Positions 1 to 7,483 of a DNA stretch of 18,888 bases are shown here, in pieces. The translations under genes were made by a program, and so were the position numbers. The notes under the pieces were generated by a model that had not been told where the DNA came from, did no database searches, and worked only from the letters and a program-made list of their open reading frames with translations. Origin of the DNA: Candidatus Bathyarchaeota archaeon (GTDB lineage: Archaea; Thermoproteota; Bathyarchaeia; TCS64); contig JAUWLH010000008.1 of assembly GCA_030613835.1 (NCBI GenBank), positions 1 through 18,888 on the forward strand. Direction: 5' to 3'. The first letter of the stretch is position 1. Every line of letters starts with the position of its first letter.

Positions 1-822
1 CGTCAAGGCATATGTGATCTGCCTCGCCCTGTCGCTCCTAAAGTTCCACAGGATGAAGGCATCTCCATCATTCACGGTAGCAATCGGCTCACCGTTTTCC
101 GTTAGAGTGATTGGTTCAACGTAGTAATCAGTGAGGTCTGCTTTATCTTCGTATTGATGATCAAGCGCATCGAATGGATCCGTTTCATATCGTCCCTTTC
201 CCTGGGTCAGCAGTTCGTAAGCGACCTCAGTTCTCCCCCAGTTGGTGTCCCGGTCCATTGCGTAATATCGACCTACAATTGACGCGATCTTTCCGACGCT
301 TTTCGCATTGATTACCTCATTAAGCTCAGTGAAGAACCCCTTCGCACTCTTCTCGGGTACGTCCCTGCCATCAAGGAAGCAATGGATAAAGACATCATTG
401 AGCCCATTCCTCCTCGCCATCTCAAGCAACGCGAAAAGGTGCTCCGTTGTCCCATGGATGCCCTGGTCACTGAGTAAACCACCGAGGTGTAAACGACCAC
501 CTGTTTTTCTCAGATACTTGATGGTGTCCTTGAACTCCTTTTTCTCGTAAAAGCTCACATCCTCTATGGCTCTGTTGATCTCCTCAAGGGGCTGCCATAT
601 GACGCGACCCGCGCCCATGGTAAGGTGGCCTGGCTCGCTGCTTCCCTGGGTTCCTTCGGGGATACCCACGGAGTTTCCTGTGCACTTTAGGGTGGTCCAC
701 GGGTACTCCCTCATGTACCTATCATCGTTGGGAGTATCCGCTAGGTAGGCGGCGTTGCCTTCCTTCTCCTCGGAGTACCCCCACCCGTCCCTTACAACCA
801 GTATGATGCGTCGATGAGCCAT
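1..822 (-). CDS. gpmI: 2,3-bisphosphoglycerate-independent phosphoglycerate mutase (iPGM), N-terminal part; C-terminus lies beyond the window
   Basis: This enzyme interconverts 3- and 2-phosphoglycerate in glycolysis/gluconeogenesis through a phosphoserine intermediate on a two-metal site. Reading the minus strand from the ATG at 822 gives 274 uninterrupted codons to the window edge. The family landmarks appear in order: VVRDGWGY with the metal-binding Asp near residue 11; GSSEPGHLTMGAGR, equivalent to the usual GNSEVGHxxxGAGR, with the nucleophilic Ser near residue 62; GGLLSDQGIHG with the active-site His; FLDGRD; GRYYAMDRD; and NFRSDRARQIT with the substrate-binding Arg pair. About half of a typical ~510-residue protein is present, so the reading frame must continue to the left. 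The gene is divergent from adk across a 220 bp spacer. The order of motifs matches iPGM and not the shorter archaeal ApgM family. Confidence 0.93.
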   Translation of the reverse strand, partial: MAHRRIILVVRDGWGYSEEKEGNAAYLADTPNDDRYMREYPWTTLKCTGNSVGIPEGTQGSSEPGHLTMGAGRVIWQPLEEINRAIEDVSFYEKKEFKDTIKYLRKTGGRLHLGGLLSDQGIHGTTEHLFALLEMARRNGLNDVFIHCFLDGRDVPEKSAKGFFTELNEVINAKSVGKIASIVGRYYAMDRDTNWGRTEVAYELLTQGKGRYETDPFDALDHQYEDKADLTDYYVEPITLTENGEPIATVNDGDAFILWNFRSDRARQITYALT

Positions 823-1045
823 CAAAGTGATGTTGCGCATCCGTGTTTAAAACCTGCCCGTCAGCGGACTAAACAGTTGAATAAGATGGAGGGCAATGCG
901 ACATAAAGTATGCTTACAAGGATCAGAACCTACCCATTGATGTGAAAGGTGAATAATCGTCCAGTATTATTACTACAATATACACTACTGTGTAGCAAAT
1001 ATTTTAAACAACTATACATGTGATGAGGCGGTCTGAGTGTTTCTT
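823..1045 (+). promoter_or_regulatory. Divergent gpmI/adk promoter region
   Basis: This spacer separates the divergent gpmI (-) and adk (+) starts. The adk side is AT-rich, with a TATA-like AAATATTTTA at 997-1006, which would place transcription initiation near 1027. An inverted repeat ACAC-tact-GTGT at 982-993 abuts the TATA-like box where BRE or regulator contacts would be expected. GAGGCGG at 1025-1031 is a possible Shine-Dalgarno sequence. No ORF or RNA gene was recognised in the rest. The assignments rest on motif appearance only. Confidence 0.4.
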
Positions 1046-1687
1046 ATGAGGATTATCATGCTGGGCCCGCCAGGGTCAGGGAAGGGGACGCGCGCCCACA
1101 TCATCTCAGAGTTATATGGCATGCCGATCATCACCACGGGAGGCATGCTACGCGGAGCCGTGAGGGAGAAAACAGAGTACGGGCAGAAGGCAAAGTCGTA
1201 CATGGACAGGGGGGACCTGGTTCCCGACAATATTGTCAACGGGATCGTTAAGGAGCGAATGAGCAAGCCAGACGTCGCCAAGGGCTTCATACTGGATGGC
1301 TACCCGAGGAGTGTAAACCAGGCGGATACCCTAGACGAGATACTCAAAGAAAAGGGTATCAAGCTCACCCACGCCCTATCGGTGGTCCTCAGCGACGAGG
1401 TGATCATCGAGAGGCTCTCCAAGAGGAGGGGCTGCCCCGTCTGCTACGAGATATACCACCTCGTCTCAAAGCCCCCAAAGAAAGAGGGGGTATGCGACAG
1501 GTGCGGGGCCAAGTTGATACTACGTGAGGATGACAAGGAGGATGTCATCAAGTACAGGCTCCAAGTCTACAAGGAGAACACACATCAGTTGCTCGAAAGG
1601 TATGAGAGACTGGGCCTGATTGTTGAGTCGGACGGGGAGATCCCTCTGGAGGGACTCCGCGACCACCTAAAAGAAATTCTTGGCTAG
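1046..1687 (+). CDS. adk: Adenylate kinase with zinc-type LID domain
   Basis: Catalyses ATP + AMP = 2 ADP in the cytoplasm. The protein opens with MRIIMLGPPGSGKGT (Walker A P-loop). GYPRS is the conserved AMP-site arginine segment. The LID is the long form, with four cysteines in CPVC and CDRC (residues about 130-153), the usual structural zinc site. Its ~213 residues match bacterial-type Adk length, unlike the short archaeal AdkA. The motif normally TGDMLR reads TGGMLR, a substitution at a well-conserved position. I chose the ATG at 1046 because family members start at exactly this point; a GTG at 1037, three codons upstream in frame, has a better-spaced GAGG and is a real alternative. The gene ends on a CTAG (1684-1687) shared with the convergent DUF355 gene. 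Confidence 0.95.
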   Translation: MRIIMLGPPGSGKGTRAHIISELYGMPIITTGGMLRGAVREKTEYGQKAKSYMDRGDLVPDNIVNGIVKERMSKPDVAKGFILDGYPRSVNQADTLDEILKEKGIKLTHALSVVLSDEVIIERLSKRRGCPVCYEIYHLVSKPPKKEGVCDRCGAKLILREDDKEDVIKYRLQVYKENTHQLLERYERLGLIVESDGEIPLEGLRDHLKEILG

Positions 1688-2166
1688 GTCTTGTAGCCAA
1701 TCATGCGGAGGAAATCCTTCCGCCACTTTATCCCTTCATCATCCTCGACGCCCTTGGGCTTGCTACCGTCAATAACTCCCATTATCCCACGCCCCTGCTC
1801 GGTCTCTGCCACTATCACCTGTAATGGATTCGCGGTGGCTGCAATGACCCTGCACACCTCTGGTACTGATTTCAGCTGGTTAAGCACGTTGATAGGGTAT
1901 GCGTCCTTGAGGAGGATGACAAGGCTGTGACCGCATCCCAGCTTCAAGGAGTTATCCGCGGTTGCCTTTCTCAGCTCCTCGTCGTTCCCGTCGTGCCTCA
2001 CTAGGCACTCCCCGGAAGCCTCGCTGAATGCCAGACCGAACTTGATGCCCGCTGCGCTTGATGAGAGTGCCTCGTAGACGTCTTCCACCGTCTTTATGAA
2101 ATGGCTCTGGGCAAGGATGAGGTTACACTCATCGGGTATATCCATCTGAACAATTTTTAGATCCAT
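1684..2166 (-). CDS. Adenosine-specific kinase (DUF355 / PF04008, COG1839 family)
   Basis: A 160-residue protein matching the archaeal/thermophile DUF355 family over its full length. Signatures seen: SHFIKTVEDVYEAL, KFGLAFSEASGECLVRHDGND, CGHSLVILLKDAYPINVLN, AATANPLQVIVAETEQGRG, then GVIDGSKPKGVE and WRKDFLRMIGYK at the end. Members are annotated as adenosine-specific kinases; the reaction in this organism is not shown by sequence. It sits tail to tail with adenylate kinase, so two adenine-nucleotide genes are neighbours, but on opposite strands and without shared transcription. The ATG at 2166 is probably near-leaderless: a TATA-like GTTAAAAAC lies at about 2188-2196. Stop codon TAG is in the CTAG shared with adk. 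Confidence 0.9.
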   Translation of the reverse strand: MDLKIVQMDIPDECNLILAQSHFIKTVEDVYEALSSSAAGIKFGLAFSEASGECLVRHDGNDEELRKATADNSLKLGCGHSLVILLKDAYPINVLNQLKSVPEVCRVIAATANPLQVIVAETEQGRGIMGVIDGSKPKGVEDDEGIKWRKDFLRMIGYKT

Positions 2167-2242
2167 AATGAACCAGTCTCGCCCCCGTTTTTAACGATTC
2201 CAGTCGGGAGGCGTAAATAGAGGCAAAGAGTTGATTTACAAG

Positions 2243-2893
2243 ATGAATAACGGCGACGGAGACGAAAGCCACAAGAAGCCCGATGATTTCGCGGAGCGGT
2301 TCAGCGGATGGCACTACGAGCTAGGCTTTGGGGACGGCTCGGTCAGCGTCGCGCCCTACGTGCCCACGCCGCAGAGCCTGGGCAACAAGATGCTTGAGCT
2401 AATCGAGGCAGGACCAGGAGATGTCCTGTATGACCTCGGCTGCGGGGATGGGAGGTTCCTAATCACCGCGGTGGACAAATTCAATGTCGAGAAGGCCGTC
2501 GGGTATGAGCTCAACAAGCACCTCTACGAGGTGGCGGAGGACAACGTCGCCAAGAGTGGGCTGATTGATGAGATCAGGATCGAGAGCTGTGATTTCATGG
2601 ATGCCGATTTCAGCGAGGCAACGATCATCACTTTGTACCTCACAACCTCTGGAAACGCCAAGCTGCGGCCCAAGTTCAAGGAGGAGCTCAAGCCGGGAAC
2701 GCGCATCATCAGCCACGATTTCCCCATAATGGGTTGGACCCAATCAACACCGGATAAAGAGGCATTGAACATCGGAGCCCACAAGGTGTTCATTTACAGG
2801 GTACCTGAGGCTTACACCGAGAAGGACGAGAAGAAAGAAAAACCATCAGAGGACAGGTGGGGCAGAATAAAGAAACTTTTTGAAAGGTTATAG
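2243..2893 (+). CDS. SAM-dependent methyltransferase, aKMT4/FAM173 (DOT1-like) type, putative protein-lysine methyltransferase
   Basis: A class I Rossmann-fold methyltransferase of about 216 residues. VPTP near residues 40-43 precedes motif I, DLGCGDGR (about residues 64-71), followed by the acidic SAM-ribose position in GYELN. A hallmark of the FAM173/aKMT4 family is the TLYLTT...NAKLRPKF segment in place of the usual motif IV, followed by GTRIISHDFP. Relatives such as Sulfolobus aKMT4 methylate lysines on archaeal proteins including chromatin proteins; that role here is inferred from the family. The C-terminal ~30 residues are charged and Lys/Glu-rich. Start: ATG at 2243, with a TTG four codons upstream at 2231 as an alternative. 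TAG at 2891-2893 is followed two codons later by an in-frame TAG (2900-2902) inside the CTAG that ends pyrB. Confidence 0.82.
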   Translation: MNNGDGDESHKKPDDFAERFSGWHYELGFGDGSVSVAPYVPTPQSLGNKMLELIEAGPGDVLYDLGCGDGRFLITAVDKFNVEKAVGYELNKHLYEVAEDNVAKSGLIDEIRIESCDFMDADFSEATIITLYLTTSGNAKLRPKFKEELKPGTRIISHDFPIMGWTQSTPDKEALNIGAHKVFIYRVPEAYTEKDEKKEKPSEDRWGRIKKLFERL

Positions 2894-2898
2894 GTAGG

Positions 2899-3846
2899 CT
2901 AGTCCTTCCAGAGGCCCAGCGCCAGCGCGATGATTGCCATCCTCGCGTAGATGCCGTGACCCACCTGCCTGAAGTACCACGCGTTGGGCATATCATCAAC
3001 ATCTGTGCTGATTTCGTTAATCCTCGGCAACGGGTGCATGATGACCACATCCTTCTTGCCGTGCTCCTCGATCATCTTCCTGTCCATGACGTAGCTGTCC
3101 TTGACCTTGTCGTACTCCTCCTGGCTCGTAAACCTCTCCCTCTGAACACGTGTCATGTAGACCACGTCCAGATAGGGCATGTTCTCAGTAAGATCGCTGA
3201 CCTCGATGACCTCGACCTTCCCCTTGACCGCCTCAAGGACCTCCTGCTTCATCTTGAGGATGTCCGGGGCGATGCAGTAGACTTTTACGTTATAGTGACG
3301 CAGGGCCTTGAGCAGGCTGTGAACAGTCCTACCGTTCTTCAGGTCGCCCACCATGCCGATGGTTAGTCCGTCGATCTTGCCCTTGGCGTACCTGATACAG
3401 TGCAGGTCAAGCATGGTCTGGGTGGGGTGCTCCCACGTACCGCTGCCGCCGTTGATGTATGGTACTTTGGCTACTTTCTTCGCCCTGAGCGCCGCATCAC
3501 TATCGGGGTGCCTCATGACGATGACGTCAACATAGTTGCTTATCGTGCTGATGGTGTCCTCGAAGGTCTCGCCCTTCTTGGCGCTGCTGGTCATGGGGTC
3601 CGCGACAGTCGTGACGTTTCCGCCCAGTCTGAACATGGCTGTCTCGAAGCTGAGCCTCGTCCTCGTGCTTGGCTCGAAGAACATCGAGCCCAGTACTTTG
3701 CCCTTTGCCAGGTCGCTGCTCTCCTTTGAGATATCGACCATTTTGTCCGCAACGCTGAGGATATAGTCGAGCTCTTCTCGGCTATAATCCATCATGCTGA
3801 TGAAATGTTTGTTCTTGAAATCTGCTGCCTTAACCAAAGCTCTCAC
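2899..3846 (-). CDS. pyrB: Aspartate carbamoyltransferase catalytic subunit
   Basis: Second step of pyrimidine synthesis: carbamoyl phosphate + aspartate to carbamoyl aspartate. The 315-residue length is standard. Carbamoyl-phosphate binding residues are visible in FFEPSTRTRLSFE (STRT at about 60-63), SSAKKGE (about 88-93, the loop donated by the neighbouring subunit), MRHP (111-114) and HPTQ (140-143). MHPLPR with the aspartate-binding loop lies near the C-terminus. There is no pyrI regulatory-chain gene next to it; the downstream neighbour is the convergent methyltransferase, so any pyrI is elsewhere. The start is a GTG at 3846 followed by about 16 residues before ISMMDYSREEL, where many homologues begin; no clear Shine-Dalgarno sequence is visible, and an internal ATG near 3795 is a less likely alternative. 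Confidence 0.96.
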   Translation of the reverse strand: MRALVKAADFKNKHFISMMDYSREELDYILSVADKMVDISKESSDLAKGKVLGSMFFEPSTRTRLSFETAMFRLGGNVTTVADPMTSSAKKGETFEDTISTISNYVDVIVMRHPDSDAALRAKKVAKVPYINGGSGTWEHPTQTMLDLHCIRYAKGKIDGLTIGMVGDLKNGRTVHSLLKALRHYNVKVYCIAPDILKMKQEVLEAVKGKVEVIEVSDLTENMPYLDVVYMTRVQRERFTSQEEYDKVKDSYVMDRKMIEEHGKKDVVIMHPLPRINEISTDVDDMPNAWYFRQVGHGIYARMAIIALALGLWKD

Positions 3847-4031
3847 CGTACCAAAGGAAGGGGAATCATTCCCTTATCTTTCTTACCGTAAATAGCCGTA
3901 AAACTGATTGATTTCGAAGTTTTATCCACGCAATTGGAATCTCAATCTTTATCGCCTGGAATGGAAAGAAGGTATGAGATTACACGAAGCGGATATATGA
4001 GAATTAGAAAGACCAGGGTTTTAGCAGCTAG
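3847..4031. other. Intergenic region upstream of pyrB
   Basis: About 185 bases without a supportable gene, AT-richer than the flanks. On the minus strand GGATAAAAC near 3919-3927 could be a pyrB TATA-like box. On the plus strand GGATATATGAG at about 3991-4001 is TATA-like and would fire into the coding-like stretch that follows. A 29-codon plus-strand ORF (3961-4050) has codon use unlike the neighbouring genes and is not called. Confidence 0.3.
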
Positions 4032-4244
4032 AATAAGCTGGGCACACTGACAAAAAGCCTGAAAAAAAGTTTCATCTACGAGTCACCGAACGACGAGAGG
4101 ATCGCACAAGTGGACGACGACCTCATGATCCACACGATCATTAAGGACTGGAAGCCCATTTACCCGAAGACGACTGATAGCCTGAAACGGATAGCTGAGA
4201 TACAGAAGTACCTCAAGGATAGCTCCAAGAGACCCGAGCTCTAG
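4032..4244 (+). pseudogene. Coding-like stretch of about 70 codons with no canonical start: 5'-broken gene or non-canonical-start small protein
   Basis: The frame ending in TAG at 4242-4244 is open back to a TAG at 4029-4031. Its predicted end includes SFIYESPNDERIAQVDDD, then IIKDWKPIYPKTTDSL and KRIAEIQKYLKD. Codon use (GAC, CTC, ATC, AAG, GAG, CCC) matches the surrounding real genes, unlike the AT-rich DNA upstream. The only canonical start in frame is a GTG near 4110, which would discard residues that look equally coding; CTG codons lie at 4038, 4047 and 4059. A -1 shift would join it to an ATG at 3997 in another frame. The stop shares CTAG 4241-4244 with the convergent Nudix gene, exactly as at other gene ends in this window, which supports a real gene end here. 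Family not recognised. Confidence 0.4.
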
Positions 4245-4675
4245 GACGGGTACATCCCTATATCTATCAGGAAGTCTTTTAGCGAGTTCGTTAGCTCGAA
4301 ATCCTTCAATTGGTTCAGCGTAACCCACTCCGCCTCCAAGGCGTCATCCATGGGGCACATCTCGCCGCTCTTCACCACTGCCAAGTATTGGATAATAACG
4401 AAGTGGTAATAGACCTCTCCCTTCTCATCATATTCGATCTTGTCAACTACTCCGAGGCGTTTAATCAGCTCAACGTTGAGGCAGGTCTCCTCAAGCGCCT
4501 CCCTGACAGCTGCATCCTCAATTTTCTCACCCACCTCAACGAGGCCACCTGGGACAGACCATAGCCCCTTATCGGGGTTCGCGGCTCGCTTGATGAGAAG
4601 ATACCTTTCGCCGTCAGTGATCATTATTCCGACACCGGCAATTGGCTGGGCTGGGTACTCCCTTCGACGGCTCAT
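4241..4675 (-). CDS. Nudix hydrolase (ADP-ribose pyrophosphatase-like)
   Basis: A 144-residue single-domain Nudix protein, which hydrolyses a nucleoside diphosphate linked to some other group. The Nudix box runs from about residue 44: G-x5-E-x7-REALEET, with VPGG just before it and the metal-binding REALEE helix intact. The last Gly of the G-x5-E-x7-REUxEExGU consensus is Cys (EETCL). KRAANPDKGLWSVPGG resembles the ADP-ribose/NADH pyrophosphatase group, but substrate cannot be assigned. It lies 31 bases downstream of herA on the same strand. A TATA-like GGTTTATACC overlapping the herA stop (about 4699-4708) suggests its own near-leaderless promoter as well as possible readthrough from nurA-herA. 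The ATG at 4675 is the natural start. The stop is in a shared CTAG. Confidence 0.92.
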   Translation of the reverse strand: MSRRREYPAQPIAGVGIMITDGERYLLIKRAANPDKGLWSVPGGLVEVGEKIEDAAVREALEETCLNVELIKRLGVVDKIEYDEKGEVYYHFVIIQYLAVVKSGEMCPMDDALEAEWVTLNQLKDFELTNSLKDFLIDIGMYPS

Positions 4676-4706
4676 AACTTGATGAAGGTGGGGAGATGGT
4701 ATAAAC

Positions 4707-6218
4707 CTAGTCCATCCCTCTGCTCGCCAGCTCCATGTGCACGAACCTGCTCATGGCTGTGCTTGAGCTGCTGGCTGGGTAGAGCTCAGGCAGTATCTTT
4801 ACCCATAGGGGGAACCTGCATTTCAACGCCGTGCCCTTGATGATGGCCTCACCAGGCGGCAGGTTTCCTATCAACTTGGCGAACTCGTTTCCCATGATCT
4901 CGGCTACCCTGTTCTTGTCCACGTCCTCCAGGCCGTGGCAAACAATGTTGTTGGCACACTGGGTGATGACCGTCTTCTCTACGGTGCTGAGCCTCTGCGT
5001 GACAGCCCACAATCCTACACCGTTCCTCCCACCGTTGGTGGCTATCTCCTTGATTACGTTCAACAACTTGCCGCGGGTATCCTTGTCCCCAATCTCAAAG
5101 ACGCCGCGCTGGGGCGCGTAGTACATGGCCTCTTCTAGAACAATAATGCACCCGAACTTTCTGTTCTCAAGTGCCTCGTTGAATATCTTCTTAAGCACTT
5201 GACTCACCACGAGTTGCTTATGGGTCCATGTATCCTTGCCCACGGATAGGTCCATGATGACCACGTGCTTGTCCTTCAGTAGCTCAACGGGGGCAAGGGG
5301 CTCGGAGTTACCGTCGGGGATGAGCTTGCTGTTCCCGACGCTGTTGATGACCTGCTGCTTGTAGCTCTCGAACTCCTCCTCCTTCTTGTTGAAGCCCAGC
5401 TTCTCTGGCTTGACCCATGTGATTGCTGTCTGAAGCTTGTGCTTGGTCACGGGAACGGCCTGGGCGTAAAGGATCTTCAAGGCATGAATCATGATCTTGG
5501 CGTTCCACCATGTCTTCTGCCACCCAAACTCCCCCAGGTAGTCCTCCCACGGGATGGCCCCAGGTTGAAAGAAACGGCTCCAAGGCACCTTCAACGTCTT
5601 CTCTTGGCCCAGGTGCTCCCTGAGGCTGTTGTACTCCCCGTCCTTGTCGACGATGAGGAAGCGTACCGGCGGGCTGGCGTTGGCAGCCCTGCTGATCATG
5701 CTTATCGCGGTGGTGGTCTTGCCCGTCCCCACGGCCCCGCAGATGAGACAGCTCTGACGGATGAGGCTGTACAATCCCAGCTCCACGTCAAGATCTGTGC
5801 TTGGGTCGTTGCCCAGCAGGATCTTCCACTCCCCCTTAGGCTTCGTGAACCGCTGTATCACGTCCCTTTCGGCGAGAAAGACCGGCGTGTTCGGGGATAG
5901 TGGGTACCTCAAGGGCCTCAGACTGTCTCCGTTATCAAGCCAACCCCATTGGTACGCCACCGCGTGGAGCGTGCTGTCCTCCACGTCTGTAATGACTCTG
6001 CCCTCCCTGAGCATGACCTCCTCGTACTCTCTGACACGCTTGTGCGGGAACACCTTGGTTACCTGGTAGACTACCGGCTGCCCGTTCTTTGGGTGGTCGA
6101 TATAAACAAGGTTCCCCTTGGCAAGCTCCAGCCCTCTTAGCATTAGGATCGTGATCTCGTTGATGCCGTATTCGCCCGTGCTGCTGTAAGTGTGCCCTAC
6201 TCTTAGACTCCCATCCAT
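4707..6218 (-). CDS. herA: DNA double-strand-break end-processing ATPase HerA
   Basis: Hexameric FtsK/HerA-family DNA translocase that works with NurA (and in many archaea Mre11-Rad50) to resect DNA ends. It has 503 residues, typical for HerA. An N-terminal HAS-barrel-like beta region covers about residues 1-125. Walker A is GAVGTGKTT (161-169), and VDKDGEYNSL follows the first core strand. Walker B is CIIVLEEA (about 357-364), and a sensor segment NGGRNGVGLWAVTQRLS comes after it. The usual EEAH after Walker B reads EEAM. The C-terminal tail is consistent with the HerA brace that crosses to the next subunit. The ATG at 6218 lies inside the nurA gene, a 16 bp overlap with GGGGGAGAG upstream as ribosome binding site, so the two proteins are translationally coupled. 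Confidence 0.94.
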   Translation of the reverse strand: MDGSLRVGHTYSSTGEYGINEITILMLRGLELAKGNLVYIDHPKNGQPVVYQVTKVFPHKRVREYEEVMLREGRVITDVEDSTLHAVAYQWGWLDNGDSLRPLRYPLSPNTPVFLAERDVIQRFTKPKGEWKILLGNDPSTDLDVELGLYSLIRQSCLICGAVGTGKTTTAISMISRAANASPPVRFLIVDKDGEYNSLREHLGQEKTLKVPWSRFFQPGAIPWEDYLGEFGWQKTWWNAKIMIHALKILYAQAVPVTKHKLQTAITWVKPEKLGFNKKEEEFESYKQQVINSVGNSKLIPDGNSEPLAPVELLKDKHVVIMDLSVGKDTWTHKQLVVSQVLKKIFNEALENRKFGCIIVLEEAMYYAPQRGVFEIGDKDTRGKLLNVIKEIATNGGRNGVGLWAVTQRLSTVEKTVITQCANNIVCHGLEDVDKNRVAEIMGNEFAKLIGNLPPGEAIIKGTALKCRFPLWVKILPELYPASSSSTAMSRFVHMELASRGMD

Positions 6219-7270
6219 CTGCTCTCCCCCCAGAACGGCGCTACCTGCGTGATCTCCCCGTTGACCCTGCTCACCCTGCCCAGGACTTCGCTGTAAACGT
6301 CGCTGATGAACCTCTTGGTCACCTTGACCGCCTCGTCTGCCTTGACGATGGGGTAAGGTATCCCGTTCCAGTAGCTTGTCGAGTAGCTATAGTTGGCTAT
6401 GTCATCAAACTGGTCCAGGCAGAAATCAGGCACATCAATTCGAACAGGCGGAATCTGCCACTCCTTGGTTAGCCTGACGTAGCTGCTATAGATTGGCGTG
6501 TCAACCGCGTCCATAAACGGACTGGTCTTGGTCGCCATCTGGAGGCCCATCCTTGGGCTGAATATTTCAGTCATCTCTCCAGGGTTCAGGGCGTGGAGCA
6601 TCAGGAAGCTATCGGTGAAATCGGTCTCCCTGCTCAGTCCTAGGACGTGGATGAGATACCTGGCACTGGGTCTCTTCACAATACCAGCGATAGCAATCCC
6701 GCTCTCCCTGCACCTCCTGAGAAGCCTGTTCACCGCGTTGATGAGCCTCTGCCTGTCCTCCTGCTTGCCCGCGTTCTGCCACCAGTTGCTATACGCCAGG
6801 GGGCCGTCGATGAAGATGAGCTCTGTCTCTGTACCCTGCTCAAGGTACCTGTACGCAGTCTCGTACAGTCGTGCCTCCCTCCTGATGTCCACGAGGCTCC
6901 TGAAGTTGTACTGTGCGCTGTATGGCTCGGACAGGGACTCGGGACTTAGGAAGAACCGCTTGCCGTCAGGTAGCGCATAGGCCAGCGCCCCTATCACCGC
7001 GTACTGCCTTGACGCGAGGGGGATGACCTGGCTTCCAGCATCAACCCCTACGACATGGACATAGTCCTCTCTCTTGGTCAGTGGAGTTATTATAATCTCA
7101 TCCCTGATCCATGCCGCCAGCTTGTTCACTTTTGGCGTCTGCTCGAAAACGTTCTCGGTGATCTCGTCCAGAATCAGGTTCCTCAGGGACAGGCTCAGGT
7201 TTTCATGTGATGCTGGAATCGTTTTTTCCGGCGCAAATATTTTCTCCTTGACCGCTAGCATCTGTTTCAC
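6203..7270 (-). CDS. nurA: 5'-3' nuclease NurA
   Basis: NurA is the RNase H-like nuclease of the HerA-NurA resection machine and acts as a dimer on the HerA hexamer. Family motifs: VGVDAGS with a metal-binding Asp near residue 77; an RREARLYE helix with a Glu near 132; LIFIDGPL with Asp155; GIVKRPSARYL; and IRIDVPDF near the C-terminus followed by GIPYPIVKADEAVKV. The length of 355 residues is within family range. It is first in the nurA-herA unit, and its last codons overlap the herA start. The start is GTG at 7270 (AGGAAAC just upstream), with ATG at 7261 three codons later as an alternative. No Mre11/Rad50 genes are in the window, unlike the frequent four-gene arrangement. Confidence 0.92.
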   Translation of the reverse strand: MKQMLAVKEKIFAPEKTIPASHENLSLSLRNLILDEITENVFEQTPKVNKLAAWIRDEIIITPLTKREDYVHVVGVDAGSQVIPLASRQYAVIGALAYALPDGKRFFLSPESLSEPYSAQYNFRSLVDIRREARLYETAYRYLEQGTETELIFIDGPLAYSNWWQNAGKQEDRQRLINAVNRLLRRCRESGIAIAGIVKRPSARYLIHVLGLSRETDFTDSFLMLHALNPGEMTEIFSPRMGLQMATKTSPFMDAVDTPIYSSYVRLTKEWQIPPVRIDVPDFCLDQFDDIANYSYSTSYWNGIPYPIVKADEAVKVTKRFISDVYSEVLGRVSRVNGEITQVAPFWGESRWMGV

Positions 7271-7308
7271 GTTTCCTGTAATACCGTTCTGCGCAACACT
7301 TTTTTTCC

Positions 7309-7322
7309 AGGATATTTAAACC
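7309..7322 (-). promoter_or_regulatory. Putative nurA-herA TATA box
   Basis: On the minus strand GGTTTAAATATCC lies here, about 40-50 bases upstream of the nurA GTG. Initiation about 25 bases downstream, near 7290, would give a short leader containing the AGGAAAC preceding the start. Motif appearance only. Confidence 0.4.
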
Positions 7323-7359
7323 ATACGCATGTTTTGAGCGTAATTTGGGATATTAGCTG

Positions 7360-7441
7360 TTTTATATATAAAGCAAGAAATTATTGCGCTCGTTAAATAC
7401 GGATAAAAACGGGTTTTCCGACTTGACCCCAAAAATAAAGT
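7360..7441 (+). promoter_or_regulatory. Putative promoters of the winged-helix operon
   Basis: Two TATA-like boxes face the first winged-helix gene. The first, TTTTATATATAAA at 7360-7372, is strong and nearly palindromic, and would give an ~85 base leader. The second, CAAAAATAAAG at about 7430-7440, would give an ~18 base leader. Between them is AAAACGGGTTTT, a short near-palindrome. The first box could also act toward the minus strand. These are inferences from sequence pattern. Confidence 0.35.
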
Positions 7442-7453
7442 TCAAATAACAAA

Positions 7454-7483
7454 TGACATACACATGTCTTAATCGATATGTCA
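7454..7483 (+). promoter_or_regulatory. Possible operator: three GACAT/ATGTC half-sites at the start of the winged-helix operon
   Basis: GACAT at 7455-7459 and ATGTC at 7464-7468 form an inverted repeat with a 4-base spacer. A third half-site, ATGTCA (7478-7483), overlaps the start codon of the first winged-helix gene and is the exact reverse complement of TGACAT at 7454-7459. The sites lie downstream of the TATA-like boxes, where a bound protein would block initiation or elongation. Autoregulation by one of the encoded wHTH proteins is inference. Confidence 0.25.

Noticed and set aside
3961..4050. 29-codon ORF starting ATG at 3961, upstream of the coding-like stretch
   Set aside because: Rare codons for this genome (TTA, ATA, AGA mix), no ribosome binding site at a good distance, and no continuity with the downstream frame except through an assumed shift.
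7271..7477. CRISPR array or structured RNA in the AT-rich spacer between nurA and the winged-helix operon
   Set aside because: No regularly spaced direct repeats and no long stem-loop were seen; promoter-type sequence explains the composition.
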